This document shows, in pieces, positions 44,386 to 51,741 of a stretch of DNA of 57,000 bases. Source of the stretch: Algoriphagus aquimarinus (lineage in GTDB: Bacteria > Bacteroidota > Bacteroidia > Cytophagales > Cyclobacteriaceae). The stretch is from positions 1 to 57,000 of the forward strand of contig NZ_FOKK01000025.1 of assembly GCF_900112005.1 (NCBI RefSeq), read 5' to 3'. The stretch's first letter is position 1, and each line of letters begins with the position of its first letter. The translations under genes were made by a program, and so were the position numbers. Under the pieces are notes generated by a model, which had not been told where the DNA came from, ran no database searches, and saw only the letters and a list, made by a program, of their open reading frames with translations.

Positions 44386-45378
44386 TCAGGCTTTGATTGG
44401 CTCCATTTCGGGTTCGTTACCCAATACATAGAGCATTTTGAAATGGTCCAACACAGCCATTAAAAAATGTGGTTTTGAATAATAAGGCACATTGAATTCT
44501 TCCGCTGTAGCCTTTACAATAGGTGCTATATCCTTATAATGCACATGGCAAATATCAGGAAACAAATGATGCTCTACTTGGAAATTCAACCCCCCCACAA
44601 ACCAAAATAAAACTTTTGATTTAGGAGCGAAATTACAAGTAGTCGCCAACTGATGAAGTATTCTCTCTCCTTCAACTACACCATTTGTGTCAGCCTTAGG
44701 GAAATCAACCACTTCTACTATATGCGCTATCTGGAATACCATGGTAATGATAAAACCAGTAACAAAATGCATCATTATAAACGCTAGTATAATTATGCCC
44801 GCAGAAAATGGCGCGAACAAAATTGGCAATCCTAGCACAACAGCGAAATATGCAAGCTTTAAGAATACCAATTTAATGATGCCCTTTTTGTAAGCTTTCT
44901 CTCCACCTTTTACAAGACCTTTATTATAATACCTAGTAAATCTGATAAAGTCTTTTGCAGTCACCCATGAGATGGTGGATAGCGAATAGAAGAACCAAGC
45001 GTATAGATGTTGAAATTTATGCAAACCGTTTTTCTCAGCATTCGGAGAGAATCTCAAAAAGAAAGGCGCATTAATATCGTCGTCATGCTCGTCAATATTA
45101 GTATAGCTATGATGAAGCACATTGTGCTGAAGGTGCCAAACCATGGAACTTGCTCCCACCATATCAAGGGTATACCCTACCCAGGTGTTTACTTTCTTAT
45201 GTTTTGAATAGGATCCATGAATTGCATCATGCATAACTCCCATGCCCACGCCAGCCATTCCAAAAGCTGAGAATAAATAACAAGCAAATAACTGGAATGT
45301 GGTGGTTGCCACGCCCGTGATCACTAGAGAAAGAGGCACGACATACATGGAGACTAGAATAATGGACTTAATCACCAT
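44386..45378 (-). CDS. Fatty acid desaturase (front-end type)
   Basis: 330 residues from the first ATG. Membrane di-iron desaturase with the three His boxes: HDAIHG (HxxxH, about 50-54), HNVLHH (HxxHH, about 84-89) and QVEHH (QxxHH, about 273-277), the last variant marking front-end or linoleoyl-CoA-type desaturases. Membrane segments flank the boxes. It introduces double bonds into lipids, raising membrane fluidity. The helicase gene starts 7 bases after its stop. In-frame coding-like sequence continues 38 codons upstream of the ATG (see 45379-45492), so this start is probably too short. Confidence 0.92.
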   Translation of the reverse strand: MVIKSIILVSMYVVPLSLVITGVATTTFQLFACYLFSAFGMAGVGMGVMHDAIHGSYSKHKKVNTWVGYTLDMVGASSMVWHLQHNVLHHSYTNIDEHDDDINAPFFLRFSPNAEKNGLHKFQHLYAWFFYSLSTISWVTAKDFIRFTRYYNKGLVKGGEKAYKKGIIKLVFLKLAYFAVVLGLPILFAPFSAGIIILAFIMMHFVTGFIITMVFQIAHIVEVVDFPKADTNGVVEGERILHQLATTCNFAPKSKVLFWFVGGLNFQVEHHLFPDICHVHYKDIAPIVKATAEEFNVPYYSKPHFLMAVLDHFKMLYVLGNEPEMEPIKA

Positions 45379-45492
45379 TTCCGTGTTTCCGTACTTCGAT
45401 TTGTTTGTGGACGTGAAATGTCCATAAACTCGCTTTCTTAATGTTTGGGAGAATTCAGATAATTCTGATTCTGAGAACCTTACTGTCTTAAT
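45379..45492 (-). other. In-frame N-terminal extension of the desaturase without a standard start
   Basis: Reading on from ATG 45378 upstream, 38 codons stay open to ATT (45490-45492); six codons further up is TAG (45508-45510). The translation, I-KTVRFSESELSEFSQTLR followed by KRVYGHFTSTNKSKYGNTE, resembles the N-terminus of Bacteroidota front-end desaturases as I know it (MKTVKF...). No ATG, GTG, TTG or CTG occurs in the 38 codons, and ATT sits where the initiator Met would be expected. Confidence 0.65.
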
Positions 45493-45895
45493 GGCACTGA
45501 AATTAAACTATAAATACTAATGTTTCCCGTGGGATTTTCTCTGCAGGTTTTAATTCCAAGAATGGACTTGACCGAATCTTGTGAATTAAAAAAGTAGAAA
45601 GATGAAGAATTAAAACCTTTGCGAGGGGAAACTCTTGAATTTGCTACTTAAGCAGGTTGATAATCAACGCATACTTTATTTCAAGTAAAAAGGATATCCG
45701 CGGACAGCGCCTTTATGGATACAAAGGTGATGAGAAGATTTCGAATATCCTAATCCATTATAAAAGCAATCTATTTTTGACGGATTAAATCATAGAAAAA
45801 AGAAAATCAACACCGCCATAATCCCTGAATAGCTCATAAAGAAGCACTTGACACATCACTTTTCAGTATAAATAAAATTTGAGCCCTGAAATTAT
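45493..45895. other. Gene-free region between the cold block and the porin-like gene
   Basis: 403 bases, AT-rich, without a convincing ORF; the longest hydrophobic reading is a 15-residue minus-strand peptide (45790-45837), which I do not support. It contains a short GC-rich patch (GATATCCGCGGACAGCGCC near 45692-45711). It must hold the promoter of the cold block, but no good consensus match is seen. Confidence 0.5.
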
Positions 45896-47242
45896 TTAAT
45901 TCAATCTCCAATTCACTATTCCATTTACATGAATTAAACCAACCTTATTATATTCTTGTCCCGGTTTTAAAGGCTGATTCCGTATTGCTTCTTTGTTCAT
46001 GACCAACAATTGAAAATCAAGTTTTGAAATTGCCTTGGGCGAATACTTCATCCCCAAATTTATTTGTCGGTAAGCCGGCATGTTGTATTTATTCTCCGAA
46101 GGTGCATTCAAGGGAGGGAGCCAATGGAAGCCTACATGTGCAAAAGCCTTAAGATTGGTGTTCGGGAAGGTGTATTCTACCAAAGCCGTCACTGCGTCCA
46201 ATGAGCTAAAGCCTTCATTTCTTTCTCTAGGAATAAAGGTATACCAAGCGTCCTTCCCCCACTCTCTAGGACTTAACCAAATGCCTTTTCCGCCTGTCTT
46301 GGTGTAATTTAGGTTAAGGTTCCATGCAGTTCTCTGGTAACCAAACCTTGTTGAAACAGCCCAGTTCCTGTCTTCTGGATTTTTGAATTGAAATATCGGG
46401 TCTTCATTCCCTCCATCTCCCAATCCAGACTGAAACCCTGCCTGAACTCCCCAAAGCCAGGTAATTCCTGATTGCTCATTTTTCCACTTTTTCTCTGCTT
46501 TTGCCCAAAGCGTATTGGAAATATTCTGAACTAATGTGTTTGACACATGTAAACTCAGCCCTTCCCAATCCTTTTCTATTTCAGCTATCCCTATCCAGTC
46601 ACTATTGGTATTTCCAGCATATTGAGATCCGTGGCCATTTAGATCGCGACCAACAGGAAATACACCAATACTTTCTCCTACAGAAAGCCATTCACTTGTA
46701 CCACGCACACTCATCTTCCCAATTCCCCATGCAGAGAACTTCCACTTATCGTGTGTCGAAAACCAAACATTTGCACCTTCTATTCCTGTAGGAGAAAGCC
46801 TACCATCCTGCGCATTGATCCAATCGGTATGAATGCCCATTCTACCAGCAGACAGTCCCCAATTAGTTTTGGAATAGGTTAGGGATAAATTTTCCAACTT
46901 CCCAAAAAAGCGATCCTTTTGATTCAACAAGTCAAATAATCCAACTTCGTAACGATTTCCATTTTGGCTAACGGGATCAAGAGCTGTCAAATCAGAGCTC
47001 CATATATTCCCGAAAATACGGTAACCTATTCGGAATTGTAAATTTCCAGCATAGGCGATGTTGGCTCCAAGGTTTAAGCTAGTTCCCAACGCATAGTCAT
47101 CTTTGAAATCATTCGAATAGCTCGTACTCATCCAAAACATTCTAAAATGAACGTCTGGAGATACTTCAAGTTTTTTCTCAGGTTGCTGCGCAAAAGTTAG
47201 AAATGGGATAAAAATGAATAGCCCGAATACATATTTCATCAT
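45896..47242 (-). CDS. Probable outer-membrane porin (OprD-like barrel)
   Basis: 448 residues with a signal peptide (MMKYVFGLFIFIPFLTFA). The mature sequence is a run of short amphipathic strands separated by Asn/Gly/Asp-rich turns: LGTSLNLGANIAYAGNLQFRIGYRIFG, LSLTYSKTNWGLSAGRMGIH, SGITWLWGVQAGFQSG. The AGRMGIHTDWINAQDGRLSPTGIEG segment is typical of OprD-type 18-strand porins. It ends near an aromatic/basic tail (GIVNWRLN). Its start overlaps the TsdA-like gene stop by 4 bases, so it is likely the outer-membrane channel for that enzyme's substrate or product. The family call is moderate. Confidence 0.7.
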   Translation of the reverse strand: MMKYVFGLFIFIPFLTFAQQPEKKLEVSPDVHFRMFWMSTSYSNDFKDDYALGTSLNLGANIAYAGNLQFRIGYRIFGNIWSSDLTALDPVSQNGNRYEVGLFDLLNQKDRFFGKLENLSLTYSKTNWGLSAGRMGIHTDWINAQDGRLSPTGIEGANVWFSTHDKWKFSAWGIGKMSVRGTSEWLSVGESIGVFPVGRDLNGHGSQYAGNTNSDWIGIAEIEKDWEGLSLHVSNTLVQNISNTLWAKAEKKWKNEQSGITWLWGVQAGFQSGLGDGGNEDPIFQFKNPEDRNWAVSTRFGYQRTAWNLNLNYTKTGGKGIWLSPREWGKDAWYTFIPRERNEGFSSLDAVTALVEYTFPNTNLKAFAHVGFHWLPPLNAPSENKYNMPAYRQINLGMKYSPKAISKLDFQLLVMNKEAIRNQPLKPGQEYNKVGLIHVNGIVNWRLN

Positions 47243-48285
47243 TTGCTTGCTGCTTCTTTGATCGCTTGAAATGGACCAAATTTGTGTTGCTGTTCAGAGA
47301 ATTCATCTGAATAAGGGCCAAAAGGATGGTCTATAGGCTTTTTAGAAATATCAGGCCAGTCATTCGGAAAATCTCTCTTCGGTCTATCCAAACTATTCAC
47401 ATATGCAGCTACATCCCAAGCTTCTTCATCCGAAAGAATTGGGTTTTCATACGTAGCACCAAAAGGCATATTTGCTTTTACATACCCAGCAAATCTAGAC
47501 ATACGAAATAATCCAGCGCCTTGATTATAGCTATGCTCCCCCCAAAGAGGCGGATAAGTATAACCTGTTCCATCGGTTTTCATCACTCCTTGTCCGTCAA
47601 TCATATGACAAGTCACGCATTGCCTTTCGTATATGGTCTTCCCTCTGATAGGATCCGCAGCTCTATCCAACAATGGCACTTCGTAAATTCCAGCGCCCTT
47701 TGGCTTCTCACCCTTGGCGACCTCTTTACCAAGCCAATTCATATAAGCCACCATGGCTATCATCTCCTTACTATCGTCAGCCAAGACTTCTCCATTTAAA
47801 CTTCGTTGGAAGCAGCCATTGATTCTCAATTGTATATCTTCTGAATTCCCTGATCTACCTCGCACCTTAGGGTAGGTACTCTTTGCGGCGGAATAATTAT
47901 TTCCCAAAGGAACAGTCCCAGCCTGTAGATGGCAGTTCTGACAATTTAATCCATTGGAAATTTTCCGCACCTTGCCCTGAGGGCCTAGGTATTCAGACGT
48001 ATTGGCGATAAGCTCACGACCATATTTTATCTCGTCAGCATTGGATTCGGAATCTACTGAAGTCCAATCTGGAGCTTGCCACATGCCTACTGGATCCATC
48101 AAAGCTTTTGATTTAGGTGAATCTAGAGTTGCTGGTACACCAGCTAATTGCATTTTTGGCGGCTCAATACCCGCATAATCAAAATACAAAAGCCCTGCAA
48201 TTACACCTACAAGAAGTATCGCCGAGACTAGAAGTCCCATGATTAGTGGGAAGAGTCGAAATAAAGAGTTAGTAGTCTGATTCAT
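47239..48285 (-). CDS. Diheme cytochrome c, thiosulfate dehydrogenase (TsdA)-like
   Basis: 348 residues. The N-terminal membrane anchor (about 10-33) holds it in the periplasm. Two haem sites: C115-QNC-H119 and C223-VTC-H227. Cys158 in RINGCFQRSLNG lies where TsdA uses an unusual cysteine as axial ligand of haem 1 at the active site. Other shared features are GNNYSAAKSTYPKVRGRSG and MPFGATYENPILSDEEAWDVAAYVNS. TsdA oxidises thiosulfate to tetrathionate, or does the reverse. The call fits the neighbouring sulfur genes. It overlaps the porin-like gene by 4 bases. Confidence 0.82.
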   Translation of the reverse strand: MNQTTNSLFRLFPLIMGLLVSAILLVGVIAGLLYFDYAGIEPPKMQLAGVPATLDSPKSKALMDPVGMWQAPDWTSVDSESNADEIKYGRELIANTSEYLGPQGKVRKISNGLNCQNCHLQAGTVPLGNNYSAAKSTYPKVRGRSGNSEDIQLRINGCFQRSLNGEVLADDSKEMIAMVAYMNWLGKEVAKGEKPKGAGIYEVPLLDRAADPIRGKTIYERQCVTCHMIDGQGVMKTDGTGYTYPPLWGEHSYNQGAGLFRMSRFAGYVKANMPFGATYENPILSDEEAWDVAAYVNSLDRPKRDFPNDWPDISKKPIDHPFGPYSDEFSEQQHKFGPFQAIKEAASK

Positions 48286-48385
48286 AATTACCTGATCAAG
48301 CTACAAAAATGATCTAAATCTTCCTCGTAGCATGTGACGAAGATCACGTTGAAGGTTTAAAAAACTATAATTGAAGACTAAGGTT

Positions 48386-49102
48386 TCATTTGGCTTCTGC
48401 CAGAAAAACCTGCTTATCTTCTACTACTCCCTGGACTATAAAATGTCCTTCATTTCTGTATAGATGAATATTCAATTCATCTCCCATCACACATTCCGCA
48501 AGGTAATTAATCAAAAATGGCAGGGTATGACAGCCGTTTTCACGAAGGATATTTTCCACCCATCGAACATAGCTGGTATTGTTAACATGATTGTTCAGAT
48601 CAAGATCGGAATACCTCACTTTCAGTTTCTCACTTTTCAGTAAATCTCCTTTAAGCCTAATTTTCTCTGGCTGCCAGGCTGGCTTTTCCTCAGGATCAAA
48701 AAGCTCAGGTGGTAAAGCATATTCAGGCCTTAGGATTCTTTTACTCTGCAAATTCATCAATACCCAAGAACTCATCGCTCGGGCAAGGACATCTCCCGAA
48801 GGATTTGTAACCAAAAACTCCCGAAAAGCAAAGAGCTTGTCTACACCTCTACCCGCAGTAAAAACCTTAATTGAATCTCCCCAAGAAGGTAATTTGGCAC
48901 AGGTGATATCAATTCTAGATAGAATCCATGACAGATGTTGCTCTTGTAGATTCCTACCAAAATCAGCTGAATCAGCATGTCGCCAAGCAATTTCCTGAAA
49001 TAAGTTAGACAATGCTGTCAAACTCAACTTCCCATCTGGATCGACCTGATAGGAACGAATTTCAAAATCTTTTTCAAACTGAAAGGCAACCTTAGAATTC
49101 AT
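48386..49102 (-). CDS. Acyl-ACP thioesterase (FatA-like)
   Basis: 238 residues with a double hotdog fold. N-terminal half: FEIRSYQVDPDGKLSLTALSNLFQEIAWRHAD; C-terminal half: KVRYSDLDLNNHVNNTSYVRWVEN (about 160-183), which supplies the catalytic Asp, Asn and His. It releases free fatty acids from acyl carrier protein. Its start overlaps the MFS gene's stop by 4 bases (ATGA), so the two are co-expressed. It has no evident link to sulfur chemistry. Confidence 0.88.
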   Translation of the reverse strand: MNSKVAFQFEKDFEIRSYQVDPDGKLSLTALSNLFQEIAWRHADSADFGRNLQEQHLSWILSRIDITCAKLPSWGDSIKVFTAGRGVDKLFAFREFLVTNPSGDVLARAMSSWVLMNLQSKRILRPEYALPPELFDPEEKPAWQPEKIRLKGDLLKSEKLKVRYSDLDLNNHVNNTSYVRWVENILRENGCHTLPFLINYLAECVMGDELNIHLYRNEGHFIVQGVVEDKQVFLAEAK

Positions 49103-50274
49103 TTAGCACGATTTGGTGAAGGCTTAATCGGAATAAGAAAAACAGCTTTTCTTATGCTTGACAGAACGGTAATTCCTAATCCCGCTACTGCTATTAGCGC
49201 AAAAGAGAATTTTAAATTAAATAATTCTGCAATAAATCCAATCAACGGTGGGCCAAGCAAAAACCCGAAGAATGAAATAGTAGATACCAAGGCCAGTGCG
49301 ACGCTAGGTGAATACAATTTGGATCGCCCAGCAATGCTATATGAAAGCGGAATAATCGAGGCTACTCCAAGTCCTACCAATAAGAACCCTAAAGTAGAAG
49401 CGACTATAGTCGGAAATATAACTGCGATACTCAAGCCAATGAAAATCAAAACTCCACTCACTTGTATTACCTCCACCTTGGTATATCGAGCAGCTACTTT
49501 ATCAGTAATAAATCTACCAGAAGCCATCGCGCCCATAAAAGCAACGTAACCAAGTGCAATTAAGGAAGGATCTGACTGGACAACTTTCTTAAAATAAACG
49601 CCAGACCAATCGAACATACAACCTTCGGCCATCATGCCCAGAAAAGCAATCAAGCTAATCCGTAATAAAAGAGCATCTGGCTTTTTCATTACCAATCCGC
49701 CTCCACCTTCTGCCACTTTCTTTTCCTTGATAATATAGCCTTGGGCAGAAAGTATAATGATAACCGAAATAACCATCACTACAGCATAATGCTGCGCTGG
49801 CGAAAAACCAACAAAAATCATTAATGCACCCAATCCTGCGCCTGTAAAACCCGCTAAACTCCACAAGCCATGGAATGAAGCTAGGATACTTTTACCCATC
49901 TCATCTTCCAACCCCAAAGCTTGCGTATTGAGCGAGATATTCATCACATTCCCAAGCATACCATACAGAATCAGCACTGGGATCAAAAACCAAGTGGTAG
50001 GTGCTAATCCAATTAATGGTAAGGTCATCGCGTAGGCAAAACTACCGAACATCACTACTGAGCGGCTTCCAAATCGATGAACTGCCCAGCCTGCGATAGG
50101 CAAACCAATGACAGACCCCAAAGGCAAAAACAGTAATAAGGTACCCAATTGACCTTCAGACAGATCAAACTTGGACTGTATATCCGGGATTCTTGCTGCC
50201 CAAGAGGCGAAGCAAAGACCTACGAAAAAGAAAAATGCCCCTAGGGCAACTCGTCTTTTGGAAAGTGTGTTCAT
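49099..50274 (-). CDS. MFS transporter (YbjJ-like)
   Basis: 391 residues, 12 predicted membrane helices. The N-terminal SWAARIPDIQSKFDLSEGQLGTLLLFLPLGSVIGLPIAGW (split in the chain near 23-63) is the motif of the YbjJ-like branch of the major facilitator superfamily. Substrate unknown. It is first in a pair with the thioesterase and reads leftward. A TACTTTTG element on the minus strand at 50300-50307 could be its -7 box, but no -33 box sits at proper spacing. Confidence 0.85.
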   Translation of the reverse strand: MNTLSKRRVALGAFFFFVGLCFASWAARIPDIQSKFDLSEGQLGTLLLFLPLGSVIGLPIAGWAVHRFGSRSVVMFGSFAYAMTLPLIGLAPTTWFLIPVLILYGMLGNVMNISLNTQALGLEDEMGKSILASFHGLWSLAGFTGAGLGALMIFVGFSPAQHYAVVMVISVIIILSAQGYIIKEKKVAEGGGGLVMKKPDALLLRISLIAFLGMMAEGCMFDWSGVYFKKVVQSDPSLIALGYVAFMGAMASGRFITDKVAARYTKVEVIQVSGVLIFIGLSIAVIFPTIVASTLGFLLVGLGVASIIPLSYSIAGRSKLYSPSVALALVSTISFFGFLLGPPLIGFIAELFNLKFSFALIAVAGLGITVLSSIRKAVFLIPIKPSPNRAK

Positions 50275-50395
50275 GTAAATAGGTGGTTTAAGAGGCTCAC
50301 AAAAGTAGGCAATAGTAGGTCAAAAACCTGCCTCTTTCAGAACATTGCCTCTGAAAACTAGTTACCTTAGTCTTACTCACCTTATCAAAAAAACC

Positions 50396-50476
50396 ATGGA
50401 ATTGGTCATAGCAGGAGCCGTAATCGTTGCCGCCATATTTATTGTGCGCTTTATCATCAAAAAAGTTTTTGATTAA
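50396..50476 (+). CDS. Tiny single-span membrane protein (26 residues)
   Basis: The reading begins MELVIAGAVIVAAIF and ends with a basic tail, VRFIIKKVFD, then TAA. It is one hydrophobic helix followed by positive residues, the classic profile of a small membrane protein. The ORF is flanked by its own space: the MFS gene diverges on the left and a strong hairpin follows 2 bases after the stop. A weak -7-like TACCTTAG lies at 50363-50370. No homologue can be named. Confidence 0.55.
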   Translation: MELVIAGAVIVAAIFIVRFIIKKVFD

Positions 50477-50478
50477 AA

Positions 50479-50508
50479 AAAGCCACTTTCTTCTAGGAAA
50501 GTGGCTTT
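50479..50508 (-). terminator. Terminator of the sulfur-transport genes (possibly bidirectional)
   Basis: AAAGCCACTTTC (50479-50490) pairs with GAAAGTGGCTTT (50497-50508). On the minus strand seven T residues follow, so it mainly ends the leftward YeeE/YedE transcript. It also immediately follows the tiny plus-strand ORF, where only a weak T run is seen. Confidence 0.85.
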
Positions 50509-50536
50509 CATTATTGATTTTTGAGCTATGAGTCTA

Positions 50537-51019
50537 TCAATTCGGCAGCTTATCTGAAAATTTCCCGTAGACCCAAGTTCCAGCAATAGCTGATAGTAGC
50601 GTCACGATCACTACGGTAAACCCTGATCCGATCTGCGCAAATAGCGGCCCTGGACAAGCTCCAGTAATTGCCCAACCTAAGCCAAAAACAAACCCACCAT
50701 AGATTTGCCCTTTGCGGAATTCCTTTTTCGGGATTATGATTTCCTCTCCGGCAATGGATTTGATTTTCAGTCTTTTGATCAATTGAATGGATATAATCCC
50801 AGTTACTATCGCTGAACCAATCACTCCATACATATGGAATGAGTCTAAACGGAACATTTCCTGGATTCTAAACCAAGAGATGATCTCCGCTTTTACAAAT
50901 ACGATTCCGAACAAAATCCCCAAAATCAAATACTTCACTAATGCCATTCCTTTCTCTCCTGTCTCCTGAGAATTTGGTGCATCACAAACTGCTTCCGATA
51001 TATTTCTATCTACTTTCAT
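50537..51019 (-). CDS. YeeE/YedE-family sulfur transport protein, C-terminal half type (DUF6691-like)
   Basis: 160 residues with about four membrane helices. The motif GWAITGACPGPLFAQIGSG (about 119-137) carries the conserved Cys of the second half of YeeE/YedE transporters. The N-terminal 25 residues are hydrophilic. With the gene 10 bases upstream it makes up a split two-gene version of the transporter, which carries thiosulfate or other sulfur species. It is the last gene before a strong terminator. Confidence 0.85.
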   Translation of the reverse strand: MKVDRNISEAVCDAPNSQETGEKGMALVKYLILGILFGIVFVKAEIISWFRIQEMFRLDSFHMYGVIGSAIVTGIISIQLIKRLKIKSIAGEEIIIPKKEFRKGQIYGGFVFGLGWAITGACPGPLFAQIGSGFTVVIVTLLSAIAGTWVYGKFSDKLPN

Positions 51020-51029
51020 TTTCTTATGA

Positions 51030-51641
51030 TTAAAATCCTACCAACTTCATTAAAGGAGCCAAAAACACCTGAGTCATCAGAAAGCCACCAACCATAAAGA
51101 AAATGGTAGCGACCATTGAAGGCCATTGCAGGGAACTGATCCCCATGATCGCATGTCCAGAGGTACATCCTCCAGCATAGCGAGTTCCAAAACCGACCAA
51201 GAACCCACCTAGGACAAAGAATACTAATCCTTTGGCAGTGAATATATTTTCCCAGGAGAAAATATCTGAGGGCATCAGGCCTGAGAAATCAGTAATCCCC
51301 AACGCGGCCAAATCGGCTTGAGTTTGGGCAGCAATTACGATTTCATCTGGGTTTGACATAAAGAAGGTTGCGATAAAACCACCGACCAAAACTCCAAAGA
51401 CAAATACCAAATTCCACATTTCCTTTCTCCAGTTATATTGGAAAAAGGGGATTTTAGCAGGAATACACATCGCGCATACATGACGTAGGGAAGATGAAAT
51501 TCCAAAGCTTTTATTTCCCAAGATCAGTAAGGCGGGAACGGTAAGGCCTATCATTGGGCCTGCCACGTACCATGGCCAGGGCTGGCTAAGCCAGTCAATA
51601 AATTGATTCATTTGAATATTAATTGGGTGATATAATTCCAA
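51030..51641 (-). CDS. YeeE/YedE-family sulfur transport protein, N-terminal half type
   Basis: 203 residues with about five membrane helices. The conserved motif GTRYAGGCTSGHAIMGIS (about 151-168) holds the Cys used to relay sulfur in YeeE. A second Cys-containing segment, RHVCAMCIPAKIPFF, lies at about 54-68. It is the upstream partner of the gene at 50537-51019 with 10 bases between. Substrate is inferred to be thiosulfate or a related species, given the CstB-like gene 100 bases away. Confidence 0.87.
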   Translation of the reverse strand: MELYHPINIQMNQFIDWLSQPWPWYVAGPMIGLTVPALLILGNKSFGISSSLRHVCAMCIPAKIPFFQYNWRKEMWNLVFVFGVLVGGFIATFFMSNPDEIVIAAQTQADLAALGITDFSGLMPSDIFSWENIFTAKGLVFFVLGGFLVGFGTRYAGGCTSGHAIMGISSLQWPSMVATIFFMVGGFLMTQVFLAPLMKLVGF

Positions 51642-51670
51642 GCAGTTAATCAGCTTGAAAGTTAAACCAA

Positions 51671-51694
51671 GTGGTCTGTGAGGACACAGACCAC
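51671..51694. repeat. Perfect hairpin between the CstB-like and YeeE/YedE genes
   Basis: GTGGTCTGTG (51671-51680), AGGA loop, CACAGACCAC (51685-51694). The stem is extended by AACC/GGTT just outside with a two-base bulge. It lies 48-71 bases past the CstB-like stop and 30 bases before the YeeE start. No clear T run follows on the minus strand; on the plus strand GGTTTTATAATTTT follows. It may be an attenuator, RNA-stability element or dispersed repeat. Confidence 0.7.
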
Positions 51695-51741
51695 GGTTTT
51701 ATAATTTTGACTCTTTAATCTTGATACTAGCTACTTACCAC

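Noticed and set aside
45790..45837. 15-residue minus-strand hydrophobic peptide (MSYSGIMAVLIFFFL)
   Set aside because: Too short, with no promoter, spacing or terminator support; hydrophobic readings of this size arise easily in T-rich DNA.
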